In this document: positions 7,652 to 17,243 of the stretch, piece after piece
Position numbering within the stretch: position 1 is the first letter of the stretch
How the letters are laid out: each line of letters opens with the position of its first letter
Source of the DNA: Actinomycetospora succinea
GTDB lineage: Bacteria > Actinomycetota > Actinomycetes > Mycobacteriales > Pseudonocardiaceae
DNA length: 64,000 nt
Reading direction: 5' to 3'
Assembly (NCBI RefSeq): GCF_004363095.1
Contig: NZ_SNYO01000001.1
Coordinates: forward strand, 124,001-188,000
The notes under the pieces: generated by a model
Told to the model about the DNA's origin: nothing
Databases searched by the model: none
What the model saw: only the letters and a program-made list of their open reading frames with translations
Position numbers and translations under genes: made by a program

Positions 7652-8500
7652 TCAGAGCAGCGCGCGCAGGGTCTCGCGGGTCGCGGCGAGCGCGGCCGCG
7701 GGGTCGTCCCAGAAGACCATGTGGCCGGTGCCCGGGACCTCGATGACCGTCGCCTCCGGGTTGGCCTTCGCCGCCTCCTCCGCGCCGGCGGCGGTGACGA
7801 CGGGGCTGTCGCCGCCGTGGACGAGCACGGTCGGGGCGGGGACCGAGGGCCAGGTCGCGAAGAAGTCCTCGGACTCGAAGCCCGCGTGGGTCGCGATGAC
7901 CGCGTCGCGCGAGATCGAGCTCATCCAGTGGGCGCGGAGCTCCTGCTCGCGGCGGGGCCAGCGGGGCCAGGACGCGGCGACCTCGTCGGCGTCGGTGCCC
8001 CGGCGCGCCTGGTCGAGCTGCCCGAGGAACGCGTCGAGCGTCGTGGGGTAGGGGCCGCGGCCGGGGCCGCTCATCGGCGGGTCGACGAGCACGGTGCCGC
8101 GCAGGTCGAGGCGGGTGGCGGCGACGGCGGTGATCCGCGCGCCCATCGAGTGCCCGAGCACGAGCGGGCGCTCGAGGCCGAGCCCGTCGATCACCGCGGC
8201 GACGTCGGCGGCGTAGGTGTCGAGGTCCCAGGCGTCCCCGCTGTCGGAGAACCCGCGCCCGCGGACGTCGAGGACCAGCGGGCGGACGAGGTCGGTGAGC
8301 TCGCGGGCGACGAAGTCCATGGCGATCGCCGGGCTCGTGATCCCCGGGACGATCAGCAGTGGCACGCCGTCGACGGGGCCGTGGTCGAGGACGTGCAGGC
8401 GCACCTCGCCGGAACGCACCCAGCGGCTCACCGCCGCGGTCTCGGCGAGGTCGGCGAGCGCGGGCTGGGTCAGGACGCGCTGTGTGGCGGGTTCGGTCAC
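7652..8500 (-). CDS. nicD: N-formylmaleamate deformylase (NicD-like alpha/beta hydrolase)
   Basis: This 282-residue alpha/beta hydrolase has the nucleophile elbow LGHSMGAR (Ser118), the acid in VLVDPPMSGPGRGPYP (Asp140) and the base in GTGHMVFWDDP (His260). The spacing between Ser, Asp and His closely follows P. putida NicD, which removes the formyl group from N-formylmaleamate to give maleamate and formate. The PPMSGPGR stretch after Asp140 is typical of NicD rather than of generic hydrolases. The GTG start overlaps the nicF stop (GTGA). It is the last gene of the long hydroxylase operon. Confidence 0.85.
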   Translation of the reverse strand: MTEPATQRVLTQPALADLAETAAVSRWVRSGEVRLHVLDHGPVDGVPLLIVPGITSPAIAMDFVARELTDLVRPLVLDVRGRGFSDSGDAWDLDTYAADVAAVIDGLGLERPLVLGHSMGARITAVAATRLDLRGTVLVDPPMSGPGRGPYPTTLDAFLGQLDQARRGTDADEVAASWPRWPRREQELRAHWMSSISRDAVIATHAGFESEDFFATWPSVPAPTVLVHGGDSPVVTAAGAEEAAKANPEATVIEVPGTGHMVFWDDPAAALAATRETLRALL

Positions 8501-9168
8501 CGATCGGCCTTCCGGAAGGGGTCGTCGAGGTAGTTCACGGCGTCGTCGAGGGCGACGACGTCGGCGTACTTGGCCTGGAGGTCGTAGAGCGCGGCGTCGT
8601 GCGGGCCGCGGGCGCGGTCGCCGCAGGCGTCGGCGACGACGAGGGTGTCGAAGCCGCACTGCACCGCGTCGACGGCGGTGGCGCGCACGCAGCCGGACGT
8701 CGTGGCGCCGCAGATCACCGCGGTGTCGACGTGCAGGCCCGTGAGGAGCGCGGCGAGCGACGACCCGTGGAACGCCGAGGCGCCCTTCTTGAGGATCAGG
8801 TGGTCGTCGGGGGCCAGGCCGAGGCGCGCGTCGAGGGCGACGGCGTCGCTGCCCTCCCGCAGCGCGCGCACGCCCGGGGCCTTGCGCAGCCAGGCGACGG
8901 CGTCCCCGTCGGCCTCCGCGGCGGTGAACGAGACGGCGGTGGCGATCACCGGGACGTCGCGGTCGTGGGCGACCTCGACGAGCCGGGCCGCGGCGGCGAC
9001 CTCCGCGGTCAGGTCGGCGCCCAGCGGGAAGTCGGGCTCGGTGAACCCGCGCGTGAGGTCGACGACGACCAGCGCCGGGCGCGGCCCGCGGGGGACCGTG
9101 GCGCCGAAGCCGGCGCGGTCGTAGACGGCGGCGGTCTCGGCGCCGTGCAGGGTCTCGTCAGCGGTCAC
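8497..9168 (-). CDS. nicF: Maleamate amidohydrolase (NicF-like cysteine hydrolase)
   Basis: The 223-residue protein belongs to the isochorismatase-like amidase family. The triad is visible: Asp37 in VVVDLTRGF, Lys127 or Lys128 in LILKKGASAF, and Cys160 in ICGATTSGCVRATAVDA, with the cis-peptide just before the cysteine. NicF hydrolyses maleamate to maleate and ammonia. N-carbamoylsarcosine amidases look similar, but the neighbours nicD and nicX decide the call. The GTG start lies inside the last codons of the CoxG-like gene (11-bp overlap). Confidence 0.85.
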   Translation of the reverse strand: MTADETLHGAETAAVYDRAGFGATVPRGPRPALVVVDLTRGFTEPDFPLGADLTAEVAAAARLVEVAHDRDVPVIATAVSFTAAEADGDAVAWLRKAPGVRALREGSDAVALDARLGLAPDDHLILKKGASAFHGSSLAALLTGLHVDTAVICGATTSGCVRATAVDAVQCGFDTLVVADACGDRARGPHDAALYDLQAKYADVVALDDAVNYLDDPFRKADR

Positions 9169-9873
9169 GGTGTCGCAGCTCCTCGATCAGCATCTTCTGG
9201 CCGCGCAGGCGGCCCCACAGGTAGCCCTGGACGACGCCGACCAGGGCGGCGCCGGCGAGTGCGGCCCAGCGGCCGGCGTTCGGGGGCAGGAGCATGGCGA
9301 GCCCGTCGAGGGAATCCCCGCTCGGCGTGTCGCGATCCGAGGATGTGGCCCTATCGGCGTGCTCCCCTCGATCTGGCGTCAAAGACGCCAGCGATGCCGC
9401 ATCGCTCGCACCGGAGGTGCCCGACCCACCCGAGCCGGACGAGAGCTCGCCGGCGAGGTTGCGGGCGAACTGGTCGAGCAGGCGGCTCGAGACCGTCGTG
9501 ATCGCGCCCTTGCCGAACTGCGCGATCTTGCCGCGGATGAGCAGGTCGGTGTGCAGGTCGAGGGTCGAGCCGCCGTCGGCCTCGGCGACCGAGAGCACGA
9601 CGTCGGCCTCCGCGTCGCCGGCGCCGTGGGCGTCCGAGGCGCGCGCCGACAGGCGCAGCGTGCGCTGGTCCGGCACGACCTCGGTGAAGCGCAGCGTGCC
9701 CGCGTAGGCGGCGCTGATCGGGCCGACCTTGACCTTCACGCGTCCCCGGTACGCCTCGCCCTCACGGCCCTCGAGCGTCGCGCCCGGCAGGCAGCCGGCG
9801 ACGCGCTCGACGTCGTTGAGCAGCGCGAACACCGCGTCCGGCGCGGCCGGCACCGCGAGGTGGTTGTCCAGGA

Positions 9874-9877
<4 letters not shown>
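9158..9877 (-). CDS. CoxG-like SRPBCC protein with C-terminal membrane anchor
   Basis: This is a 239-residue protein. Residues 1-145 are a CoxG/SRPBCC domain (VAGCLPGATLEG, GRVKVKVGPISAAYAGT, then AEADVVLSV). A low-complexity linker at about 146-190 follows and a membrane segment at 203-222. CoxG proteins recruit or mature molybdenum hydroxylases at the membrane, so this one probably anchors the nicotinate hydroxylase. About 30 linker residues (156-188, starting GASDAASLAS) are encoded by a copy of a dispersed DNA repeat also found near 38 kb. The GTG at 9877 has AGGAGG seven bases upstream and overlaps the iron-sulfur subunit stop. Confidence 0.82.
9384..9411. repeat. Dispersed repeat family 1, copy inside the coxG-like gene
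   Basis: These 28 bases (start GACGCCAGCGATGCCGCATC) are identical to 38010-38037. The match continues upstream in weaker form (GGCGTGTCGCG and GATGTGGC are shared with 37971-37998). The core contains the hairpin AGCGATG-CCG-CATCGCT. Here it lies in frame in the protein linker. Confidence 0.75.
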
Positions 9878-10361
<484 letters not shown>

Positions 10362-10365
<4 letters not shown>

Positions 10366-12755
10366 AGCTCCTCCAGGGCGTCGGCCACCACCCGGGGGTG
10401 GATCGGCGTGGTGTCGAGCTCGACGCCGGTGCGGCGCAGCGCGTCGTTGACGGCGTTGAGCACCGCGGCGGGCGCCCCGATCGTCCCGCCCTCGCCGGCG
10501 CCCTTGGCCCCGTTCTCGGTGAACGCGCACGGCGTCTCGAGGTGCGCGATCGACACGTCGGGGATCTCGGTCGCGGTCGGCACCAGGTAGTCGATGAACG
10601 ATGCCGCCGACGGCTCGCCGTGCGCGTCGTACGTGACCTCCTCGAACAGCGCGCCCGCGATGCCCTGCGCGATCCCGCCGCGGCACTGCCCGTCCACGAC
10701 CTTCGGGTGGATCACGACGCCGCAGTCCTCGACGCACGCGTAGCGCAGGATGCGGATCGCGCCCGTGCCCGGGTCGGCCTCGACCACGACGGCGTGCGTG
10801 GCGTTCGAGAACGTCCCGTCGCCGGGGACGTCGAAGCTGGCGGTGGCGGTGAGCGCCGGCTCGACGTCCTTGGGCAGCAGGTGGCTGCGCAGGTAGGCGA
10901 CGTCGGCGATCTCCTCGTACGACAGCCGCCGCGACGGGTCGTCGAGCTGCACGACCCCGCCGTCGCCGTCCATCGCGACGTTCTCCGGGCGCGTCTCGAG
11001 CAGGTGCGCGGCGATCCGGCACAGCAGCTCGCCGAGCCGCTCGGAGGCGAGCGCGACGGCCGAGCCACCGATCGTCACCGACCGCGACGCGAACGTGCCC
11101 CACCCGTAGGCGATGCGCTCGGTGTCGCCCTGGCGCAGCTTGACGCGGGCGACGTCGATGCCGAGCCGGTCGGCGACGATCTGCGCGAACGTCGTCTCGT
11201 GCGACTGGCCGTGGTTCATCGTGCCGCTGGTGACGACCACCGCGCCGGTGGTGTCCATCCGGATCTCGGAGAGGTCGAAGCCCGGGACCACGGTCATCTT
11301 CCGCTTGGCGAACGCCTCCGACCCGTAGCCGGTGCGCTCGGAGAAGCAGCAGAAGCCGATGCCGATGTGCCGCTCACCCGCGTCGCGCAGCTCGTACCAG
11401 CCCTCGTCGCGGATGGTCTTCTCGGCGAGGTCGAGCGACTCCCGGTAGGTGCCGGGGTCGTAGGTGACGGCATTGACGCCGGTGTACGGGAACTCGGTGA
11501 TGACGTTGCGCCGGCGCACCTCGACCGGGTCCAGGCCCAGCTCGCGGGCGGCGCGCTCCATGACCCGCTCGATCGCCATCACGTACTGCGGGCGGCTGAC
11601 CCCGCGGTACGGGGCGGTCGGGGCCTTGTTGCTGGTCAGCGCCCGGCCGCGCACCCGGTAGGCGGGCACGCGGTAGACGCTCGGCATCTCCGCGGACGCC
11701 ATCAGCGGCTCGATGCCCGCGGTGAAGGGGTAGCAGGAGTAGGCGCCCATGTCGCAGACGACGTCGACGTCGAGCGCGGCGATGTGGCCGTCGGCGTCGA
11801 ACGCCGCGCGCGTGCGGTAGGTCTGCTCGCGGGCCAGGAACCCGGCGGTCAGGGCCTCGCGCCGGTCCTCGATCCACTTCACGGGACGGTGCAGCCGGTG
11901 CGCCACGGCCGCCACGGCGACCTCCTCGCGCCCGACCACGCACTTCTGCCCGAAGCCGCCGCCCATGTCCGGGACGGTCACGCGGATCGTGCGCTCGGGG
12001 ACGTCCAGGCAGCGGGCGACGAGCGTGCGGACCTGGTGGGGGACCTGGGTGCACGTCTGCACGAGCAGCTGGTCGTCGCGGGCGTCCCACGACGCGACGA
12101 CGCCGCGGGTCTCGAGCGGGAGCGCGTTCTGCCGGCCGCTGCGGGTGGTGACCTCGACGGTGACGTCCGCGTCCTCGAAGGCCTCGTCCACACCTGGCGT
12201 GTCGAACATCGACACGTCGAGCAGCACGTTGCCGGCCGCCTCGTCGTGGACCAGCGGGGCGTCGGCCGCGAAGCCGCTCTCCTCGTCGACCACCACGGCG
12301 AGCGACTCGTGCTCCACCACCGCGGCCTCGATGCCGTCCTCGACGGCGTACGGGTCGCGCGCGAGGACAATCGCCAGCGGCTCGCCGACGAACCGGACCT
12401 TGTCCTTGGCGAGGATCGGCATCGCCGTCGGCGTGAACTCCTCGGCGGGCCGGTCGAGCAGGGCGACGATGTCGCCGAGCGCCAGGTCGCGCGCGTCGTA
12501 GGCGGCGATGACCCCGCTGACCGCGCGGGTGGCGGTCAGGTCGATCGCGGTGACGTGCGCGTGCGCGACGGTCGCGCGCACGAAGCCCGCGTGCAGCATC
12601 CCGGGCAGGGCGATGTCGTCGACGAAGCGTCCGCGCCCGGTGAGCAGGCGCGGGTCCTCGTGGCGGGGGATCGAGGCGCCGACCCAGCGGCCCCTGCGGC
12701 TCTCGAAGTGGGGCTCGGAGGCCGTGACCTCGGTCGGCAGGTCCGTGGCCGTCAT
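10362..12755 (-). CDS. Molybdenum hydroxylase large (molybdopterin) subunit, probable nicotinate hydroxylase
   Basis: This 797-residue protein belongs to the xanthine dehydrogenase/CoxL family. GRGRFVDDIALPGMLH opens the N-terminal a/b hammerhead domain. Cofactor-binding motifs GGGFGQK and PYRGVSRPQ, and the catalytic glutamate in GAGEGGTIGAP (about Glu755), are all present. The CoxL active-site CSFR loop is absent, arguing against CO oxidation. In this cluster the expected reaction is nicotinate to 6-hydroxynicotinate. Unlike the NicAB enzyme of P. putida, it is accompanied by a FAD subunit. ATG 12755 overlaps the FAD-subunit stop. Xanthine or another N-heterocycle remains possible as substrate. 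Confidence 0.85.
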
Positions 12756-13621
12756 CGCGCAGCCTCCCGACAGGCGTCCGCCACGAGCGTGCGCGTCAGA
12801 CGCCGGCGGTAGGCGGCGGTGGTGCCCTCGTCCTCCGGGGGATCGATCGCCGCGGCGGCCGCCTCGGCGACCGCGGTCCACAGCGTGTCCCCGGCCTCGC
12901 CGTGCAGTGCATCCTCGGCCTCGGGCACCCGGACCGGGGCCGGCGCGACGCCGCCGAGGACGACGCGCCCGCCGGTGACGATGGTGGAGTCGCTGTCGGA
13001 CAGGTCGAGCGCGACGGCCGCGTCGACGATCGCGAAGTCCCCGTGGCGGCGGGCGAACTCGCACAGCGCGGCGTGCGGCGCGGGCCGGGTGAAGCGGACC
13101 TCGACGACGACCTCGTCCGGGTCGACGGCGGTGGCGTAGAAGCCGTGGAACAGCTCGTCGGCGGGGATCTCGCGGCGCCCGGACGGGCCCTCGGCAACGA
13201 CGACGGCGTCGAGGAGCAGGGCGAGCAGGCACCACTCGGCGGTCGCGTCGCCGTGCACGAGGCTGCCGGCGACCGTGCCGCGGCTGCGGATCGGCAGGTG
13301 CCCGACCCAGCGCATGGCGCGCGAGAGCACCGCCCACTCGCGGGGGAGCGCCGCGGTCTCCACGGCGTGGTGGGTGACCAGGGCGCCGAGCGTCAGCACC
13401 CCGTCGGACACGTCGATCGCCGTCATCGACGGCACCCGGCGCAGCGGGCCGAGGTCGACGAGCGCGGTCGGCCGGGCGAGCCGGAAGTTCATCATCGGCA
13501 TGAGGCTCTGCCCGCCCGCGATGACCTTGGGGTCCTCGCCCGCCGCGGCGAGGTCGGTGAGCAGCGCGACGGCGTCGGCGACGTCGTGCGCGCGGTGGTA
13601 GGTGAACGCGGCGGGCTTCAT
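12752..13621 (-). CDS. Molybdenum hydroxylase FAD subunit
   Basis: This 289-residue CoxM-type flavoprotein carries the FAD motifs VIAGGQSLMPMMNFRLARP (residues about 33-51) and IRSRGTVAGSLVHGDATAEW (about 112-131), followed by the CO-dehydrogenase-flavoprotein C-terminal domain. It hands electrons from the [2Fe-2S] clusters to the final acceptor. It is the first gene of the unit FAD-Mo-FeS-CoxG-NicF-NicD, all coupled by short overlaps. The preceding 104 bp contain a terminator hairpin and no recognisable copy of the 21-bp operator, so its promoter is unclear. Confidence 0.88.
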   Translation of the reverse strand: MKPAAFTYHRAHDVADAVALLTDLAAAGEDPKVIAGGQSLMPMMNFRLARPTALVDLGPLRRVPSMTAIDVSDGVLTLGALVTHHAVETAALPREWAVLSRAMRWVGHLPIRSRGTVAGSLVHGDATAEWCLLALLLDAVVVAEGPSGRREIPADELFHGFYATAVDPDEVVVEVRFTRPAPHAALCEFARRHGDFAIVDAAVALDLSDSDSTIVTGGRVVLGGVAPAPVRVPEAEDALHGEAGDTLWTAVAEAAAAAIDPPEDEGTTAAYRRRLTRTLVADACREAAR

Positions 13622-13660
13622 GGGCCCCGCGCCTCCTCTCGGGAGCGGCTCGAGGATCCG

Positions 13661-13707
13661 GCGAAGGGCACCCGCGGCCGGTCTGGCTGACCGAAGGTGC
13701 CCTTCGC
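13661..13707 (-). terminator. Hairpin between the MFS gene and the hydroxylase operon
   Basis: GCGAAGGGCACC pairs with GGTGCCCTTCGC (12-bp arms, 23-base loop). It lies just after the stop of the upstream permease gene and 40 bp before the FAD-subunit ATG, so it should end or attenuate transcription arriving from nicC. Confidence 0.65.
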
Positions 13708-13725
13708 TCGGAACGGGTGGTGCGG

Positions 13726-15132
13726 TCAGGCCGTGGTGCGCTCGGTGCCGGTGGACTCGACGGCCGGGCTGTCCGGCACGTCGGTGGTGATCCGGTCGAG
13801 CTCGCGGCCCGCGGTCTCCGGCGCGCCGACCCACATGAAGACCACCGCGCCGACGACCAGCACGCCGAGCAGGGTGAAGGTCAGGGGCAGGCCCAGCACC
13901 GGCCAGAGCACGCTGCCGAACAGCAGCGGGGCGAAGCCGGTGATCGCGCGGCTCGACGACGACGCCCAGCCGAAGCCCGAGGCGCGCAGCTCGGTCGGGT
14001 AGAGCTCCGAGACGTAGGCGTACATGACCGGGATGACGATCAGCGCGAAGAGGCCGAAGGCCCCGATGGCGACGATCGCGAGGGTCGGCGTGCCCAGCAG
14101 CAGCGAGAACAGGACCAGGGTCGCCGCGGCGACCGGACCGGCGATCGCGATGACGCGCTTGCGGCCGTAGCGGTCGACGACGAGCACCGAGATGGCGACA
14201 CCGACGATGCCGAGCGCGTTCATCAGCGTGGTCGAGGCGAAGGCCGCGATCTCGCCGAAGCCCTGGGCCTTGAGGATCGAGGGCATCCAGCTCAGGGCGG
14301 CGTAGTACACGAGCATCACGGCGATGAACAGCGACCAGGCGACGGCGGTGATCTTCGGGTTGAAGGCCCAGACGCGGCGCAGCTGGTCGACGGCCGCGGC
14401 CCACGCCCCGCCGCGCTTGTCCTCGACGACCGGCTCGGGGATGACGTAGGGCTCCGGGGCGGCGCCGGTGCGGGTGACCATGTCGTCGATGACGGCGCGG
14501 GCCTCGGTCTCGCGGCCCATGCGGGAGAGGTAGAGCGGCGACTCGGGCACCCCGCGGCGGATCCAGAACAGCAGGAGCGCCGGCAGGATCATCAGCACGA
14601 GCATCCAGCGCCAGTTGCCCTCGACGGGCACGAGCAGCGTCGCCGAGACGCCGGCGAGCGTGGCGCCGATCGGCCACCAGCCGTCCATCGCGGCGAGCAC
14701 GCGGCCGCGCTGCTTCTTCGGCGAGAACTCGCTGACGATCGCGTAGTCGACCGGGATACAGCCGCCGAGGCCGACGCCGGCGAGGAAGCGCAGCAGCAGG
14801 AAGACCTCGATGTTCGGCGAGAACGCCCCGAACACCGAGAACAGCGCGAAGACCAGCAGGGTGATGCTGAAGGCCTTCTTGCGCCCGATCCGGTCGGCGA
14901 CCGTGCCCCAGGCGACGGCGCCGACGGCCATGCCGATGAGGTTGGCGGTGGCGACGAGGCCGCGCTGGGCCGGCGAGAGCCCGAACTCGGTGCCGATCAG
15001 CGGGGTGAGGAACCCGTTGAGGGCGACGTCCCAGGCGTCGAACATGTAGCCGAGGCCGCCGATGAGGAAAATCTTGCCTTGGACGCCCCAGCGCCAGGGA
15101 AGGTCCTGGACGATCTGGTCTCCGGTGCGCAT
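13726..15132 (-). CDS. MFS transporter, probable nicotinate/aromatic acid permease
   Basis: The 468-residue protein has twelve hydrophobic segments and the sugar/aromatic-acid MFS motifs: GTVADRIGRKKA after TM2, RFLAGVGLGG in TM4, PESPLYL before the central loop and VDRYGRKR in the second half. FDAWDVALNGFLTPLI in TM1 resembles the DxxD region of aromatic-acid:H+ symporters and NiaP. Its place between nicC and the hydroxylase genes suggests proton-coupled uptake of nicotinate. ATG 15132 has GGGAG ten bases upstream. It probably shares a transcript with nicC (47-bp gap). Confidence 0.82.
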   Translation of the reverse strand: MRTGDQIVQDLPWRWGVQGKIFLIGGLGYMFDAWDVALNGFLTPLIGTEFGLSPAQRGLVATANLIGMAVGAVAWGTVADRIGRKKAFSITLLVFALFSVFGAFSPNIEVFLLLRFLAGVGLGGCIPVDYAIVSEFSPKKQRGRVLAAMDGWWPIGATLAGVSATLLVPVEGNWRWMLVLMILPALLLFWIRRGVPESPLYLSRMGRETEARAVIDDMVTRTGAAPEPYVIPEPVVEDKRGGAWAAAVDQLRRVWAFNPKITAVAWSLFIAVMLVYYAALSWMPSILKAQGFGEIAAFASTTLMNALGIVGVAISVLVVDRYGRKRVIAIAGPVAAATLVLFSLLLGTPTLAIVAIGAFGLFALIVIPVMYAYVSELYPTELRASGFGWASSSSRAITGFAPLLFGSVLWPVLGLPLTFTLLGVLVVGAVVFMWVGAPETAGRELDRITTDVPDSPAVESTGTERTTA

Positions 15133-15179
15133 GTGTTCGCTCCCGTCGCGGGTGGTGGGGGTTCTCGTCGGTCCGCGCG

Positions 15180-16448
15180 TCAGCGGGCGAACTGGTAGTG
15201 GATGGACTCGGTGTCGTGGTCGTGCAGCGGGCTGCCGTTCCACAGCCAGTCGTAGGAGACGTCCGACTCGCCGTCGAAACGGCGCAGCTTGTCGTCGCGC
15301 TCGCGCTGCTCGGGGCCGTCGGGCAGGTGGTAGAACGCCATGTTCTGCAGCGAGGCGTCCTGGACCATGCCGGCGTGCTTGGCCCGGCGGTCGACGTAGC
15401 GCACGAGGGCGCCGTCGATGTCGTCGCGCGTCACCCGGCCCAGCTCCTCGGCGAGCACCGCGGCGTCCTCCATCGACTGCGAGGCGCCCTGGGCCTGGTA
15501 GGGGAGCATGGCGTGGCAGGCGTCGCCGAGCAGCGCGACCCGGCCGTCGACCCACACCGGGTCGCGGCGGCGGCGGTACATCGCCCAGAGCGAGACGTCC
15601 TCGGGCTTGGCCTTGGAGAGCACGGTCGGCACGCGGTCGTCCCAGTCGGCGAAGTCCGCGGCGAGCTGGTCGGGGGTCGCGGGGCCGCTCCAGTCGCGCT
15701 CGATGGTGTCCGAGCACGGGACGATCGCGACGACGTTGAGGTACTGGCCGCCGCGGATGACGTAGTGCACGAGGTGCTTGTCCGGGCCGTACCAGATGGT
15801 CGAGTGGTAGCGGTCCATGAGGAAGCGGGTCGCCGGGTCCGCGGCGACGAGCTCGCCGGGGATGAGCGCGCGGTAGGCCATCTCGCCCGAGAAGACCAGG
15901 GAGTCCTCGAAGCCCGCGAGGTCGCGGACCGCGGAGCGGATGCCGTCGGCGCCGATCAGCACGTCGCCGGCGAAGCGGCGGCCGTCCTCGGCGACCGCGA
16001 CGGGACGCGTCGGGTCGGTGCGGTCGAGCTCGACGACCTTGGCGCCGGTGTGCAGGGCGACGACCGGGCCGGGGCCCTCGGGGTCGGCGCACGCGTCGAG
16101 CAGGACGCGGTGCAGGTCGGCGCGGTGGTAGTGCCAGTACGGGGCGCCGTACTGGTCGATCACCCGCTGCCCGAGGGGGAGCTGGGCGATGATGCTGCCG
16201 TCGGCCCAGCGGCGCCGGACCTGGTCCTCGGGCTGCGTGCGGATCGCCTCGAGCTGGGCGCGCAGCCCGAGCCCGATGAGGATGCGGCTGGCGTTCGGCG
16301 CGGTCTGGATGCCGGCGCCGATCTCGCCGAGCTCGGGCGCGGCCTCGACGACGGTGACGCGCGTGCCGCGCTGGCGGAGCGACAGCGCGGCGCAGAGACC
16401 GCCCAGCCCTCCTCCGACGATGGTGACCTCGAACGACTGGCTCGCCAT
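15180..16448 (-). CDS. nicC: 6-hydroxynicotinate 3-monooxygenase (NicC-like flavoprotein)
   Basis: This 422-residue class A flavin monooxygenase has GGGLGGLCAAL for FAD at the N-terminus, GADGIRSAVRD (DG motif) near 160, and ALLGDACHAMLPYQAQGA (GD motif) near 305. Family members include salicylate hydroxylases and NicC. NicC decarboxylates and hydroxylates 6-hydroxynicotinate to 2,5-dihydroxypyridine with NADH and O2. The cluster contains the enzymes before and after this step, which supports NicC. The ATG at 16448 is preceded by GGGAGG, and operator copy 2 lies 45 bp upstream. The longer in-frame extension to 16571 would run through that operator and is rejected. Confidence 0.84.
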   Translation of the reverse strand: MASQSFEVTIVGGGLGGLCAALSLRQRGTRVTVVEAAPELGEIGAGIQTAPNASRILIGLGLRAQLEAIRTQPEDQVRRRWADGSIIAQLPLGQRVIDQYGAPYWHYHRADLHRVLLDACADPEGPGPVVALHTGAKVVELDRTDPTRPVAVAEDGRRFAGDVLIGADGIRSAVRDLAGFEDSLVFSGEMAYRALIPGELVAADPATRFLMDRYHSTIWYGPDKHLVHYVIRGGQYLNVVAIVPCSDTIERDWSGPATPDQLAADFADWDDRVPTVLSKAKPEDVSLWAMYRRRRDPVWVDGRVALLGDACHAMLPYQAQGASQSMEDAAVLAEELGRVTRDDIDGALVRYVDRRAKHAGMVQDASLQNMAFYHLPDGPEQRERDDKLRRFDGESDVSYDWLWNGSPLHDHDTESIHYQFAR

Positions 16449-16491
16449 CTGGCCGCCCTCCCGGTGTGGTGCTCGCGTTCGGCTGCGTTCA

Positions 16492-16520
16492 ATCCGAGCA
16501 CGTACTATCCGAGGACGCAA
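16492..16520 (-). promoter_or_regulatory. nicC promoter with operator copy 2
   Basis: Read on the - strand, TTGCGT (16520-16515), 17 bp, then TCGGAT (16497-16492) repeat the nicX promoter almost base for base. The 21-bp core at 16493-16513 is identical to operator copy 1 in reverse orientation, matching the orientation of nicC. A small hairpin CGTGTC-CCGA-GACACG at 16529-16544 may terminate marR. Confidence 0.7.
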
Positions 16521-16628
16521 TAGGTTGACGTGTCCCGAGACACGGCCGTAACAGATCGCAGGCGGGCGCATGCTCCGTTCAGGCTACGGAGGAGGGCCCG
16601 CAGCCGACGGTCGTTGCTCCCTGTGCGA

Positions 16629-17153
16629 TCAGAGCTCGGCGCGCTCGGCGACCTGCTCCCACTGCTGCCCGAGGTCGTTGAACAGCGACGCCAGGTGCGG
16701 GCGCTGCTCGGGCGGGCAGCCGGCGAGCAGGGCCTCGTCGAGCGCGCGGGCGCGCCGGTTGGTCTCCGCGAGCGCCTCGGCGCCCTCGTCGGTGAGGGTC
16801 AGGACCTTCGCCCGCGCGTCGTGCGGGGCCTCGTGGCGCGCGATCAGCCCGCGCCGCTCCATGCGCCGGCAGACGTCGGCCATCGTCGAGGTGTCCAGGG
16901 CGACCGCGCTGGCCAGCGACGTCTGGTCGGCGTCCGGGTAGGCGCGCACGGCGGAGAGCACCGCGAACTGCGGGCCGGTGAGCACCGAGTCGACGTGCCG
17001 GCTCCACGCGGCGAGGTAGGCCTGGTAGAGCCGCCGGGCGCCGTAGCCGGGCGCGGCGACCAGGTCGGCCGGGGGGTCGAGGCGCACGCGGCGCCGGCTG
17101 GTGTCCTTGCTCGCCACCGCTCTCGTGTCTGCCGCTCTCGTCACCGCGTCCAC
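16629..17153 (-). CDS. MarR-family regulator of the nicotinate cluster
   Basis: The 174-residue protein has the MarR layout. Helices about 40-60 precede a winged helix-turn-helix at about 66-120 (LTGPQFAVLSAVRA, then SLASAVALDTSTMADVCRRMERRGLI), and the wing carries ARAKVLTLT. In P. putida the MarR protein NicR represses the nic genes and responds to 6-hydroxynicotinate. This gene sits within the cluster between two copies of the 21-bp operator, one of them before its own start, so autoregulation and control of nicC and nicX are likely. The GTG at 17153 or one at 17145 could be the start. Confidence 0.82.
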   Translation of the reverse strand: MDAVTRAADTRAVASKDTSRRRVRLDPPADLVAAPGYGARRLYQAYLAAWSRHVDSVLTGPQFAVLSAVRAYPDADQTSLASAVALDTSTMADVCRRMERRGLIARHEAPHDARAKVLTLTDEGAEALAETNRRARALDEALLAGCPPEQRPHLASLFNDLGQQWEQVAERAEL

Positions 17154-17197
17154 CCCGTCCGTCGCGCCCCCGGTGACCCTCGGGTCACTCCCCGCTC

Positions 17198-17218
17198 CTC
17201 GGATAATACGTGCTCGGA
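17198..17218. promoter_or_regulatory. Operator copy 3 before marR
   Basis: CTCGGATAATACGTGCTCGG-A differs from copies 1 and 2 at one base (G to A at position 9). On the - strand that change creates TATTAT, a good -10 hexamer for marR, whose start is 45-50 bp downstream. Confidence 0.65.
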
Positions 17219-17243
17219 ACGAATCGGGGGGTGACGTGAAGGG

